Shown one piece after another: positions 48,831 through 59,099 of a DNA stretch of 64,000 nt. The translations under genes were made by a program, and so were the position numbers. Source of the stretch: Acanthacorydalis orientalis (Eukaryota; Arthropoda; Insecta; Megaloptera; Corydalidae); contig CM068318.1 of the NCBI GenBank assembly GCA_034766995.1, positions 30,497,103-30,561,102 of the forward strand, written 5' to 3'. The notes below the pieces were generated by a model, which was not told where the DNA came from, made no database searches, and saw only the letters and a list, made by a program, of their open reading frames with translations. The first letter of the stretch is position 1. Each line of letters opens with the position of its first letter.

Positions 48831-49060
48831 TATCCTGCGTTAAGAGGAAATAATGATCAATTCAGACCATAAAATAACAGTTATACTTAATTTTAAGCGA
48901 AGATTGGCAAATGTTTTTCTATTCGTTCGACGAAGACTGTTACCACATTGAACAGATTGTCAATGATTGTCATAAAAAATGTACTTTGCAGAATAGATTA
49001 AAACTATTTCCAAAAAGGAATATCTTTGAATTATTGCGAGAAGGTAAAAACATACAATGA
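48340..49060 (+). pseudogene. coding remnant of unknown identity, split by a TA tract
   Basis: Several blocks look like old coding sequence. Left of the TA tract a frame near 48545-48595 reads QLESNVDFQEAVLNW. A neighbouring frame at 48600-48730 continues WSYDFSIKEVKNAILQLTQ, LLNHRFEDIRPSVFKEHYDV, then a stop and TTACIKFVNLVK. Right of the tract come DYPALRGNNDQFRP and, at 48880-49059, EDWQMFFYSFDEDCYHIEQI, VNDCHKKCTLQNRLKLFPKR, NIFELLREG. Composition and hydrophobic/charged patterning are protein-like and unlike the transposons here. Frameshifts and stops suggest a dead gene, possibly an integrated viral replication gene or an unfamiliar transposase. I do not recognise the family. Confidence 0.4.
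48779..48827. repeat. (TA)n microsatellite inside the coding remnant
   Basis: An uninterrupted TA tract of about 48 bp that splits the 48.3-49.1 kb remnant. Confidence 0.95.
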
Positions 49061-49179
49061 ATCAATATACATTTTTTCCATAATTAATGAAGGACATATT
49101 TATCTAACAAAATTTTTGTTAATGGATTACATATGATATTAAATATTAATTATATGTACTTTTTCTGTATTTTGATATA

Positions 49180-49900
49180 CGAAGGTCGTTTGATAAGTAT
49201 AGTAAAAAAGCAAATTAAACATTGTTTTTTTGGAAAAAAATAGACTTTATTTCTCAACATAGTCTCCATTGAGGGCTATATATTTGGTCCATTGAGTCTG
49301 CAAAATACACATTGACGGCGGCGATGACTTCCTAAATCGACGTAAATTTCTTCCCACTGAGACAAATTTTCAAGTTTGGGAAGATAAAGAAGTCGCATGG
49401 AGCCACGTCCCGGGAATAGAGTGGATGAAGAATCAATTTGAAGTCTAATTAGTGCAATTTTGATATTACGACGGTCAATTTGTGAGACGGCGCGCTGTCC
49501 TGGTTTTTTTTGCGTCAATGTTACCCTTTTTTGTTTCAGCTCTTATTTCAAACAGTCTAATAATGTTGCATAAAAGGTTCCTCTTATCATTTTTCCCTTC
49601 GTTAAATAATCGATGAAGATGAGTTCAAGGGAATTCCAAAAAACAGTCAATATTATCTTCCCAGCCGACTAAACAGTCTTTGCCTTCTTTATTGCACTTT
49701 CGTCAGATATTGTCCACTGCTTTGACTGCTGCTTCGACTCAGGTATGGTGGATCCATATCTCATCCACGGTGATGAATCGACGCAAAAAGACCTGTTCGC
49801 TTTTTTCCATTTATGCGGCAACTGCTACAATGATCACTTCAAATATCTGTAGAACGTGAAAAACGCATTGATTTTGACTGAAATTTTAACTTAACAAACG
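49180..49900 (-). mobile_element. mariner, internally deleted copy (group 1)
   Basis: This is the third copy of the family at 2131 and 4748, in reverse orientation. The right-hand terminus of the element (left in the window) is CGAAGGTCGTTTGATAAGTA next to TA. The minus strand shows DEIWIHHT near 49760 (first catalytic motif), the DYLTKGKM-like block near 49590, and an open frame 49518-49276 with VSQIDRRNIKIALIRLQIDS, followed by segments matching the LFPGRGSMRL and LPKLENLSQWEEIYVDLG region of the group. The N-terminal DNA-binding domain is absent, as in the other two copies. Matching is lost at about 49900, so the 5' terminus is probably gone. Confidence 0.75.
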
Positions 49901-49995
49901 ACACTCATATGTTATCATTTATTGGGCTTCATACTTTAATTATATAGGTAATATCTTTTGATAGTAATATAATTTGTCTTACCTAATTACATTAA

Positions 49996-49997
<2 letters not shown>

Positions 49998-50052
<55 letters not shown>
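49998..50052. repeat. (TA)n microsatellite
   Basis: An uninterrupted TA tract of about 55 bp. Confidence 0.95.
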
Positions 50053-50056
<4 letters not shown>

Positions 50057-50059
50057 CGA

Positions 50060-50324
50060 AATTATCCATAAAAGCTTTATAATATAACACGTTACAGAAA
50101 ATTATCTATCTACAAGAATGTTTATATAGATATACGGACATATATATTGTATGTATATATTAATCTAGACGTCGACTTAATCATTTGAGACGTAACTTCT
50201 ATGATAGCCAAATGTGTTTATTGTTTCATTTGGTTACATATGACATGCTTATAATTGACAAGTGAGAGAGCGCAGCGAGCCCGGTGTTGGTGAACACAGT
50301 GAGCAGTTGACTAACCCTTCTTGG

Positions 50325-50330
<6 letters not shown>
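50060..50330 (+). repeat. dispersed repeat (TTATAATTGACAAGTG family), copy 2
   Basis: Shares with the copies at 43290 and 53960 the blocks ACGTCGACTTA, GAGACGTAACTTCTATGAT, GTTTATTGTTTCATTTGGTT, GCTTATAATTGACAAGTG, and a GC-rich end (GAGAGCGCAGCGAGCCCGG…GAGCAG) followed by a TA tract. Non-coding. Confidence 0.72.
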
Positions 50331-50357
<27 letters not shown>

Positions 50358-50359
50358 CA

Positions 50360-51368
50360 TAAAATAGACAGTAATATAAAAAAAACACTAGTTCAAAGAC
50401 AGCCAATAAAATTATTATTTTCTAGTTACAAAAATTTGCTTATTAAACACTAATTAAGTTTTGAAAGCATTTATCAAAATCAACATAACCCACCAATATT
50501 ATGTTAAATTGTTAGAAAATCTTCAATAGAAGATCTTTTTAATTCTAAATAATGGCATAGTGTACAATTTTTATAATAAATAACTTGTTCGCAAATGCCG
50601 AAAAAATCGTGTGTTTATTATGGCACAATATTTTGTTAATAAAATCTATTAACTAACAAGTTATAGTTGTTTTTAATAACTACTTACTTAGATTTACGTT
50701 AAGAAAACTTTTAGGTTCAGAAAATTGTCAAATTCAATACACCAAGTAATAGTATTACAAATTTTTTGAAAAGCATAATATTCATTACTATTTAGGAAGG
50801 GTGAAAGAAACTTGAAATGAAAATTGGAGTTGATTACAATATTTTATGGAAAAACATATACTCCTTCCTCTGAAAATCTCTAAACGTGCCTATAATTTTA
50901 TATCAAACTGAAATCGTACGTTTTGTAAAATAATTGGGGTTTCATGAAGTTATTAAAATATTAAATACTACGTTAATCGATATAGTTATTAAAAACTATG
51001 TTAATCGAATGAAAAAGCATTAAAAAACAAAGATTTTTTAAAGTTATTTTAATTACCAACAAATATATAAACATCCTTCTGATTATACAATAGGTCCAAG
51101 GAAGAAAATTAATTTAAAAATTAAATAAATCTGAACCGGAACTCAATAAATATATTGATAAGTTTTAAAAAATATGCTCTTCAATCATGATATTTCACTT
51201 TTAGAATATAAATTCAGTTAAATTAACTTCAATAACACTATTTTTTTACTTAATGTAAGTAGTTCTTCATATATTACCTTTTTAATTATATTTACCTTTT
51301 ATAATTTATTTACTCATACATGAACGTAGAATTGAAATAAATGATATTTATTACTTATATAATTATTT
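50360..51368. other. AT-rich sequence, nothing recognised
   Basis: No signature is visible. Confidence 0.5.
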
Positions 51369-51370
51369 TT

Positions 51371-52442
51371 TTAGGTTGCTAAAAGTAATTGCGGTTTATG
51401 ACCTTTAAATTCATATACGTTTTTCTCTTTTTGATGATATCTCTCAAAATAGTGTTCGATATTCAGGCCCGGTTTTACGGGCCGTTATTACAATAATTAA
51501 GCGTTTCTTGTCTTTCTTCTATAATTTTGCAATTCGAAGTCACTAAGTAGTCTTTTTTTACTTTTTCTTTGATCTTTCGGGGAATGTGCAGCTTGCCATT
51601 GAATCTTTCGTCTGTATCGGAAGTAGATAGTATTTCATGCCATGACGTAAATCCGTCGCGAAAATTGACAACTGGTTGGTTATTACTTTTCTTACAAATT
51701 TTAAAAGTCTCAAATAAGTCTTATATTTTTTCTTTAATGACTCCTTGTAGACTATGTAATAATTTATTGCATATGCACGTATTTCTTTTCTACAAAAAAA
51801 CAATTTTCGTCACCATTCTGCGATTTACGCAGTAATATATAGGTAGTATTGTATTGGTCCGCTTTGTCCACTTCCGTCATATATTTGTTATAATTGACTG
51901 TTTTGATTCTCAGCATAATTGTTTGTACCCAAAGATTCTATATAAAATTCGTTTTCAATACTCTCCATATCTTTAGTTATATATTTTTGCTTTCTTTTTG
52001 CCATTTTAATGTGAAAATTTGAAAAATTATATTAAAAAATGAAAAGAAGAAAATATACAAAAAGTGTTAATATATGTAATATCGAAATTTCTACTATGAA
52101 AATATTATTGTTAGCTATTCTGCAATAGAACAGAAAGTAAACTAAAGTAAATAAAGCTTTCCAAACAAGTGAAATCGCTCACCTCTCCACGTAACATAAA
52201 GACCACTACACCCTCACCTTCACTACCAGAACGGTAAAAGTGTTCTGTGAGGCATAGTATATCTTATGTCCGCAAAAGGTTAATAATAAAACCAAAGTCG
52301 ATTTTACCAAAACACAGACCGAAAAATGCACTTAAAAATGATATTAACATGAACACGATCATGACACTTTCATGGAAAAAATTAAGGTTAGAATTCAGGA
52401 AACGAAATTCAGGAAACCGAAATTATTGTCCTACCAACCTAA
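51371..52442 (-). mobile_element. cecropia-type mariner interrupted by piggyBac sequence (group 3)
   Basis: The outer ends TTAGGTTGCTAAAAGTAATTG (left) and …ATTATTGTCCTACCAACCTAA (right) and about 60-170 bp inside each belong to the same family as 33014 and 59704. The central part is replaced by piggyBac-derived sequence. The right-hand junction is at TTAA (52280-52283), a TTAA that is native to this mariner family at that position (compare AATTAATAATAAAACC at 33434). This is a nested insertion; the left junction is not clean, and the mariner's own DNA-binding region has been lost. Confidence 0.7.
51440..52279 (-). mobile_element. piggyBac transposase C-terminal fragment, nested
   Basis: On the minus strand, from TTAA at 52280 inward, the terminus is CCTTTTGCGG, matching the inverted end of the 61 kb piggyBac (CCTTTTGTCTAG). 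Coding pieces follow: NKYMTEVDKADQYNTTYILL (the conserved …YN..MGGVD..D…Y region), FCRKEIRAYAINYYIVYKES, LRLLKFVRKVITNQL and MASCTFPERSKKK, then a cysteine-containing tail. The N-terminal and most of the central DDD part are absent and several stops and shifts occur. The far end is truncated. Confidence 0.75.
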
Positions 52443-52455
52443 TATATAATGTCCC

Positions 52456-52474
52456 TCTCTCTCTCTCTATATAT

Positions 52475-52536
<62 letters not shown>

Positions 52537-52565
52537 GTCTGTGTGTGTATATAGATATATAGATA
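52456..52565. repeat. (CT)n/(TA)n/(GATA) microsatellite
   Basis: CTCTCTCTCT, then TA units, then a GTGTGTGTATATAGATATAG segment. Confidence 0.95.
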
Positions 52566-52569
52566 AATT

Positions 52570-52980
52570 ATTCTAATTTTCTCAACAATTATTACTTCAT
52601 AAAGTTTACATTCATATTTATAAGAAATGCCACGTGATACAAAATATTTTAAGTTTTATTATTGATAACAAATTTATATAGTGCATATATATTTTACAAA
52701 AACTGGGATATTAATTAAAACTTTTAATGGAAACTAATATACAATCATAACATAATAAGTGACCATTTCAGACGTATATACAAATTTATTGATGAACACG
52801 GTAAACAACTTATTTAATTATATTGCTTAATTCAGTTGTGATTACTCGAATCACAAAATCATGTCAAAACAAAAATACTTTTTCATGTTTCGTTCATATA
52901 TGTTTATGAAAGACTTACATTTATCCGTCATTTTTTGTATAAAGATATACATATACAGACATGTAGTTAAAATGTAGATT
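52570..52980. other. AT-rich sequence, nothing recognised
   Basis: No signature is visible. Confidence 0.5.
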
Positions 52981-52982
52981 AT

Positions 52983-53019
52983 ATACATACATACATGTAT
53001 ATATATATATATAAATATA

Positions 53020-53056
<37 letters not shown>
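52983..53056. repeat. (TA)n/(CATA) microsatellite
   Basis: TA units with CATA and AAATA breaks. Confidence 0.95.
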
Positions 53057-53059
<3 letters not shown>

Positions 53060-53300
53060 ACCAATCAGAGAATGTAAATGTGACATCAAAACAAATGACA
53101 TCGCGCATAGGACATGGTCGCGCGTCGATGTCCGTGCTAACTTGATCAGAATCGATTGTCGATGCGGCGTTCAACTGTCAATTAATCTAATTAAAGCCAT
53201 GCGGGACTAATAAAGATGGACGATGTACGATGCCGTTGCAAACAATTGAGCATAACGAGAATCATCCGATTCTGGTATTATTTTGTGATACAGTTACATT
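53060..53300. promoter_or_regulatory. G+C-richer island with homeodomain-like sites
   Basis: A compact island between microsatellite and A/T-rich DNA. It contains GTCAATTAATCTAATTAAAG at about 53176-53195 with two TAATTA-type sites, and CGCGCGTCGATG near 53118. A plus-strand frame (CKCDIKTNDIAHRTWSRVDV) is open from the repeat into the island, but has no start of its own. I favour a conserved non-coding element. Confidence 0.35.
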
Positions 53301-53309
53301 GTTATGTAT

Positions 53310-53866
53310 GTATGTCGGTAGAAATGTCTATCTATTTAGTTGTTGACATTACAATTGTCCTTTAACATATTTTGAATTTATATAGACTTAGAACATTGAA
53401 AATAAATATTTTTTTACTTTTTGTTTTGTTTAAAACATTCTTTTCGTTAAAATTTTTATTTATTCTGTTCTTAATAATCAATAACAAATCGGATAAGATC
53501 TCATACCGTACTGAAAATAAATAATGAATTGTTTTTATTTTTTTTATGTAAAACTGTTAAAAAAGATGAAAAAACATTATCTTATTTGAATTCTTATATT
53601 TGAGTTAATTATTTATTATAATACAAATGAAAATACAGTGTATTATAATAACAATTTCTGACATAAAAACAAGGTATTCTTAATTGAAAAATAACAGACG
53701 TTAGTAGGTGTATTATTCAAACAGAAAAAAATATTACGGTTTCAGTTGTTTTGATTTAGGTTTATCTTGAATACTTGTAATAAATATAATTTTGTTTTAA
53801 AAATAATACATACAAATACAAAAGAAATGACATTAATTAATATTTTATTTTTCTCAATTTATTTGT

Positions 53867-53868
<2 letters not shown>
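53310..53868. other. AT-rich sequence, nothing recognised
   Basis: No signature is visible. Confidence 0.5.
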
Positions 53869-53926
<58 letters not shown>

Positions 53927-53945
53927 GGATAGTTAGATAGATAGA
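53869..53945. repeat. (TA)n(GA)n(GATA)n microsatellite
   Basis: TA units pass into GA units and end in GATA units. Confidence 0.96.
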
Positions 53946-53959
53946 TAATCAAAATTGTT

Positions 53960-54423
<464 letters not shown>

Positions 54424-54429
54424 TGAAAA

Positions 54430-55001
54430 TAAATACATATCTGTAGGTTCTTATTACATATTTTATATTTTATTTTTTTGGTCGCTAATGATTGGAACAA
54501 TGAACTAACTTCAAATGTGAGTTTAATTTACTATTATTTGATTAACACCACAATCGTACAATATTTTTTTCCTTGAATATTAAAAAATCTCAAAATTTAA
54601 GTAAAAGTATAAATTAGAAAATCAATAATATAGCAATAATAGTAGTAGTAGTAATACGAAACTACACACTACATATTTTGTAATATTTTTGTCCATTTCT
54701 TATCCCAAATTATCTTCGTCTGTTCTATATCGTCCGACTTTACACATTATCCTTATCATATTCCCATAACATCTCATAATACATATCCGAATTTCTCAGA
54801 TTACACATGTATCATCGTGTTCGACAAAGTTGTCCATTGGTTTGTAAATTACATACACTAGTTGTAAGTCAAGATATCTATATAGTTTATATGAACATAT
54901 AATGTACCGATTTACCTTAACCTTATATAAGACACCGTGATATATATATATATATATATTGTCAAGATTTGTGCTTTCTCACCTATTATTACATTATAAT
55001 G

Positions 55002-55055
<54 letters not shown>

Positions 55056-56195
55056 TTACTATTATTATTTTATATAAATGTTCCCCTTTTCAGACAAAAA
55101 ATGGATGTTGTATATATACACAACCGCAGTAGTTTACGTACAATTACATCACGTTAAAGAAGTCAAAATGTTTTAATTTGTTTAAAAAAATACAATTTAA
55201 TCTTTTCAGATGAGGTAAAACCTTTTTTTGAACTATCTGGCCTTCGTTATTCGACCGGTTTGCGTTTTCTGTGGTTTTTCTGGGCATTTTGAAATAAAAA
55301 ATGTTGAAAAAATCTGTAGCTCAATTCCTGAAAAATTTTCAAAATTACAAAGATGAATGTGTGCTCTTCTTAGAGAGTTTTGATAGGTTTATCTGTAGAT
55401 ATTTTAGTTATTATCGTACAATAAAATGTTTTCGAGATATTTACCTTTTAATGCTGACACAACGTAAAAATTGTTATTCAAATTTGAAAGATCATAACTT
55501 TTAATCTAAGTAACGGATTTTTACAAATGAAACATATAACGGTTCCGAAGTCTTTCAGCTGTTAAACACCTTTAATCCGATATGAATCGGTTGTACGGTT
55601 GCGGCGTACTGAGCACAAACTGTTACAGCATTTGATAACGTCCCAAACCCTTACAAGATCACCCGCTTAATGAAAATGTAGACGTAATTTTACGTCAAAA
55701 ACTTTTCTCAGTGGCATCTTTCTATGTAATATAGAGCATTTCTGGTAATAATAAACATTTAAAATTAATTTAATCAATAATTTAAGATCCAAAAATTGAT
55801 TCCAACAATTAATCATTTGTAAGAACGATGAACTTATTATGCTTGAAAGAGAATAACAATTGAAAATTCACCTCATCAACCACGTGTTGAAAACATTCGA
55901 CTTTAACATAATTTGTTGTTAAAAAGCTGTAGTGACATTAACCTACAAATATGAATAAATTAGCGCGCTGTACTTGATAAATACTTTCTAATTATTGCAA
56001 ATATTAGTTTTTTCTTTTGTTATTATTTTGATTATTGAAAATGAATTATTGTACATATGTCAACAAAATAATAAATGGAGAACATATGTTTCGAGACAGA
56101 GCCAAAGAGCCTTGACCCGCGCTTATAGGCCTGCTTCGCTTGGGCACTTCTTTCCCGTGAGTTTATAAGCCGGGAAAATTAGCAGAAAAAATTAT
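54430..56195. other. AT-rich sequence with TA tracts; no recognised gene
   Basis: TA tracts lie at about 54938-54960 and 55004-55052. A plus-strand frame at 55301-55504 (67 codons) has no identity. The stretch 55545-55735 and the block 56090-56180 are G+C-richer; the latter (CTTATAGGCCTGCTTCGCTT) may belong to the Jockey-like sequence that follows. Confidence 0.4.
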
Positions 56196-56199
56196 AAAA

Positions 56200-56805
56200 A
56201 CACATTTTAATATGACAGCCTTCTACACCACGGAACACCACTTGAATATCTACAAGGCAGTCTCCCATTTTCAAGCGGCTCTTTGTGCCGCCTCAGACTA
56301 CATGAATGTGAATCGCATCAAAATAAATGAATCTAAGACAGTAGCAACCATACTGAAGTTCGGACGGCACGAGAAATACCACTAACAGGGCATTTCAACA
56401 GGGTTACAATTCCCGCGAACAACTACTAGATACCTAGGCCTCAAACTGGACTCTCAGCTAAACTATGGTACTACGGTCTCTGGCCATATTCGTAAGGCGA
56501 GCGCCGCTCGCTTCGTGCTTCCCAGCCTACTAAATAACACTGCCGCACCACTCAATTCTAGACTCGATATACATGGCCTGCGTCAGGACAGTCCTCACGT
56601 ACGCAGTACCGGTGGGGTTCCACTACCTGTGAAACAAACTGGGCGAAGATGCAAATTTTCCAAAACATGACTCTCAGACTACTTTCGCGGCTCTCCAGGG
56701 ACAGTCCACCACGACCAGGTGCTGACACATCCATAACCCTCTTATTCGTAAGAGAAAACTCATCCATCATCTCCACAGCAAGGTAACAAAAAGGAAGCGA
56801 CTCCC
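56200..56805 (+). mobile_element. Jockey-clade non-LTR reverse transcriptase, 3' part
   Basis: Relatively G+C-rich sequence encodes the late RT and thumb region of a Jockey-type ORF2. In one frame: YKAVSHFQAALCAASDYMNV and NRIKINESKTVATILKFG, a stop, then PRTTTRYLGLKLDSQLNY, SGHIRKASAARFVLPSLL and APLNSRLDI. After a one-base shift: YMACVRTVLTYAVPVGFHY, and after another, WAKMQIFQNMTLRLLSRL. This matches the order F…A…W…N..K….TK…, YLG..LD..L…, AIYMACVRTVLTYAAPVW of Jockey elements. It is 5'-truncated, as is usual for LINEs, and broken by shifts and stops. Confidence 0.8.
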
Positions 56806-56865
56806 AGAGGAGTGCTTCCTTTAAATCATCTTCTATCGAAGATGATTTAAAGGAAGCACTCCTCT
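56806..56865. repeat. perfect 28-bp inverted repeat with 4-nt loop
   Basis: The arms 56806-56833 and 56838-56865 pair at all 28 positions around the loop TATC. The arm begins AGAGGAGTGCTTCCTTTAAA. It lies between the Jockey fragment and the TA/CAGTGCAGTG sequence that flanks the mariner at 56909. Perfection over 28 bp implies a recent origin or active maintenance. Confidence 0.95.
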
Positions 56866-56908
56866 ACCTAACAACGTGCAGTGCAGTGTGGTGCAGTTTA
56901 GTACAGTA

Positions 56909-57841
56909 CGAGGACAGACAATTAAGTAATGCGACCGATTTTTTTTCTCGGCCTGTGGTAACACTGCGAACCTGTAACTCCGCCACCGTAATAGCAGATC
57001 CCTACTCTCTCGATTGAGACCTTTACCACCCTCGTACGATTATTTCTTCGCCAGCTGTTTAGTGTTTTGTAACAACGCGCGAGTAGTGCATGTCACGAAA
57101 TGATCAAAAAGCCCACCGAATGAACATCGCTCAAGATTGTCTCGAGCAGGTTGAAAGTGATCCTACTCTTCTCGATCGAGTTATTACTGGTGATGAAAGT
57201 TGGTTCTTTCAATATGACCCCGAAACTAAACGACAAAGCCAACAGTGGCTGTCCCCTGGAGCACCAAGGCCAAAGAAGGCGAGAATGAGCAATTCCAAAG
57301 TGAAAACCATGTTGATTTGCTTCTTCGACAGCAAAGGGGTGGTTCACAAAGAGTTCGTATCACCTGGACAAACCGTAAATCAAGTATTCTACCGCAATGT
57401 GCTCGCAAAATTACGAAAAAGGGTGCTCAGAGTACGTCCAGAGATCGTGAAGACTTGGGTTCTGCATCATGACAATGCTCCCTGTCACAGTGCGTTCAGT
57501 GTCTCTCAGTTTTTGGCGTCTAAAGGCATCGCAACGTTACCACAACCGCCCTATACACCGGACATGTCACCCTGCGACTTTTTCCTATTCCCCCATATGA
57601 AAAAATTCGTCAAAAGTCGACATTTTGACTCCGTTGAAGATATCCAAGAATCTGTGACGAGGGTACTCGGAGAGGTCCCACAAGAAGTGTTCCAGAATTG
57701 TTACGAAAACTGGAAAACTCGCTGGAATAAGTGTATAGATGCGGGAGGGGACTACTTTGAAGGGGATCGCAGCGATGTACCTTAATTTTTAAATATACTC
57801 GATTTTTGAATTTTGTCGCATTACTTAATTGTCTGACCTCG
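56909..57841 (+). mobile_element. mariner, best-preserved copy, N-terminal domain deleted (group 2)
   Basis: A 933-bp element bounded by TA (56907-56908 and 57842-57843). Inverted ends CGAGGACAGACAATTAAGTA and …TTACTTAATTGTCTGACCTCG match over about 27 bp with one difference. A 150-bp leader precedes the transposase frame (57090-57785). The deletion joins the initiator region (GTCACGAAA, the same bases that precede the ATG in the 14678 copy) directly to the end of the DNA-binding domain. The flanks are CAGTGCAGTG-like direct repeats. Compared with the other mariners it shows very little decay, so it moved or was created recently. Confidence 0.93.
57090..57785 (+). CDS. mariner transposase, catalytic domain only (231 aa)
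   Basis: The frame runs from an ATG at 57090 to a TAA at 57783-57785. It is a mariner transposase missing about 115 N-terminal residues, so both helix-turn-helix units that bind the inverted repeats are gone. The catalytic triad is intact: Asp35 in VITGDESWF, Asp128 in VLHHDNAPCHS and Asp163 in YTPDMSPCDFFLFP, with 34 residues between the last two (DD34D). The linker region PRPKKARMSNSKVKTML and the C-terminal end WNKCIDAGGDYFEGD are conserved. Mariner transposase is a nuclear enzyme that cuts at the element ends and inserts at TA. This product could fold and cleave but should not recognise the ends on its own. The ATG used here lies in what was formerly 5' UTR. It is not expected to be autonomous. 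Confidence 0.9.
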   Translation: MSRNDQKAHRMNIAQDCLEQVESDPTLLDRVITGDESWFFQYDPETKRQSQQWLSPGAPRPKKARMSNSKVKTMLICFFDSKGVVHKEFVSPGQTVNQVFYRNVLAKLRKRVLRVRPEIVKTWVLHHDNAPCHSAFSVSQFLASKGIATLPQPPYTPDMSPCDFFLFPHMKKFVKSRHFDSVEDIQESVTRVLGEVPQEVFQNCYENWKTRWNKCIDAGGDYFEGDRSDVP

Positions 57842-57859
57842 TACAGTGCAGTGCACAAA

Positions 57860-58275
57860 CAGTGTTCGGACACATAAAAACTCATTAAATGAACATAAAC
57901 ATTGATATTTTGGGCGCTAACCGACTAGGTTTAGGTTAGTTTGTCATCTTTAAGTTAATTGTAAGTTTATAAAAATTGTTCTGCCCGGTTACTAAAATTT
58001 CCAGGCACATCACACCACATAGAAATAATAAACACAATGCTGAAAGACAAATACATACATTTCGAACAAACTGAAGTAAACACTACGGTGAGGAATCGAG
58101 CACCCATCACACATTTAACACATACATTCATGTATTTCCTGTTTGTCTTTAACTATTTATGAATAAAGTTCCCTTTTAATTTTACTTTACTTTGCAGCAA
58201 AAATTAGTACCAAAGTAAACTAGGTTTTTTGAAAATTTTGTTAGCAATAAAAATCAAGATATGTTATATAAACAG
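57860..58275. other. mixed sequence without a recognised gene
   Basis: Moderately A/T-rich. The stretch 57900-58130 is somewhat less A/T-rich than background, possibly part of an older retrotransposon tail. No domain is seen. Confidence 0.35.
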
Positions 58276-58519
58276 CAAGATTGCTAACAAAACATGACAA
58301 AGTTAGATCAAAGGGAACGAATCCCAAGGTCGACATCGTACATCAAGAATACAAAGAAAACAGCCAATCAGACAAAAACTCAAAACTGTCAAAAAAAAAA
58401 CGCAAAAATTAGTCGCCTTCCGATTCACATTCCGTAAGCATCTCTTCATTATCTGTCTGTCCCGAAGTATTACGGTTAATTTAAAGTAACACATGTAGTT
58501 TTCTTTAATACTTGTGATT

Positions 58520-58965
58520 CGCTCTGTATGGCGAACGTTCCGCATTACTCTACGGATCAGTGACGGCATCGGGTTCTTAATACTCGGTGGAGACGATATA
58601 GCGCTTCGTTGCTGTGAGCAGTAAGTTCCAACAGCCACTGAATACTCGCTCTCTATCGCTGGTGGTTCGGTCTGTAACACGGAGGCTCCTCACGGCTCTA
58701 CGGACCCGTGACGGCACTCGAGCTTACGCGACTTGGAGAAGAAGACGGTACAGTGTCTTTTCGCTGTGGGCAGTAATGTTCCCACACCCACCAATTTTGG
58801 CGCTCTCTCTCCTATCTAATGGTTCAACCTGTATGGCGAACGGTCCTCACTATTCTACGGATCCGTGACAACATTAGACATTAACTGATCAGTGGAGACG
58901 ATACAACGTCTCGCTACCGTGGGCAGTAACGTTCCCACAGCCGCGATCGGTCTAACTTCCATCTC
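58520..58965. repeat. three-copy, about 150-bp tandem repeat, G+C-rich
   Basis: Three diverged units begin at about 58522, 58671 and 58829. Landmarks TCTACGGA start at 58549, 58697 and 58854 (periods 148 and 157). Shared blocks are CTCTACGGATC.GTGACGGCA, GGAGA.GA..GTACAG, GCTGTGGGCAGTAA.GTTCCC, CGCTCTCTCTCCTATC and TGTATGGCGAACG. On the minus strand each unit encodes a similar peptide (around VGTLLPTA and RRC.VSS), but stops separate the units. It may be a satellite fragment, or the repeated promoter region of a retrotransposon. The G+C-rich context extends from about 58430 to 59060. Confidence 0.75.
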
Positions 58966-59099
58966 CACGTACACAAAGTCGGAAACCATTCGATTATCTT
59001 TTGGAATCAGATAAATCGCCACCGCAATGAGCGGATAAAAATATTTTTGCACCATATACTTGGTATTCCGCAGTTACAGTCGACAAGAGGAGCTGCACA

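Noticed and set aside
57093..57885. Minus-strand and shifted frames of 60-91 codons
   Set aside because: They are shadows of the mariner transposase frame at 57090-57785.
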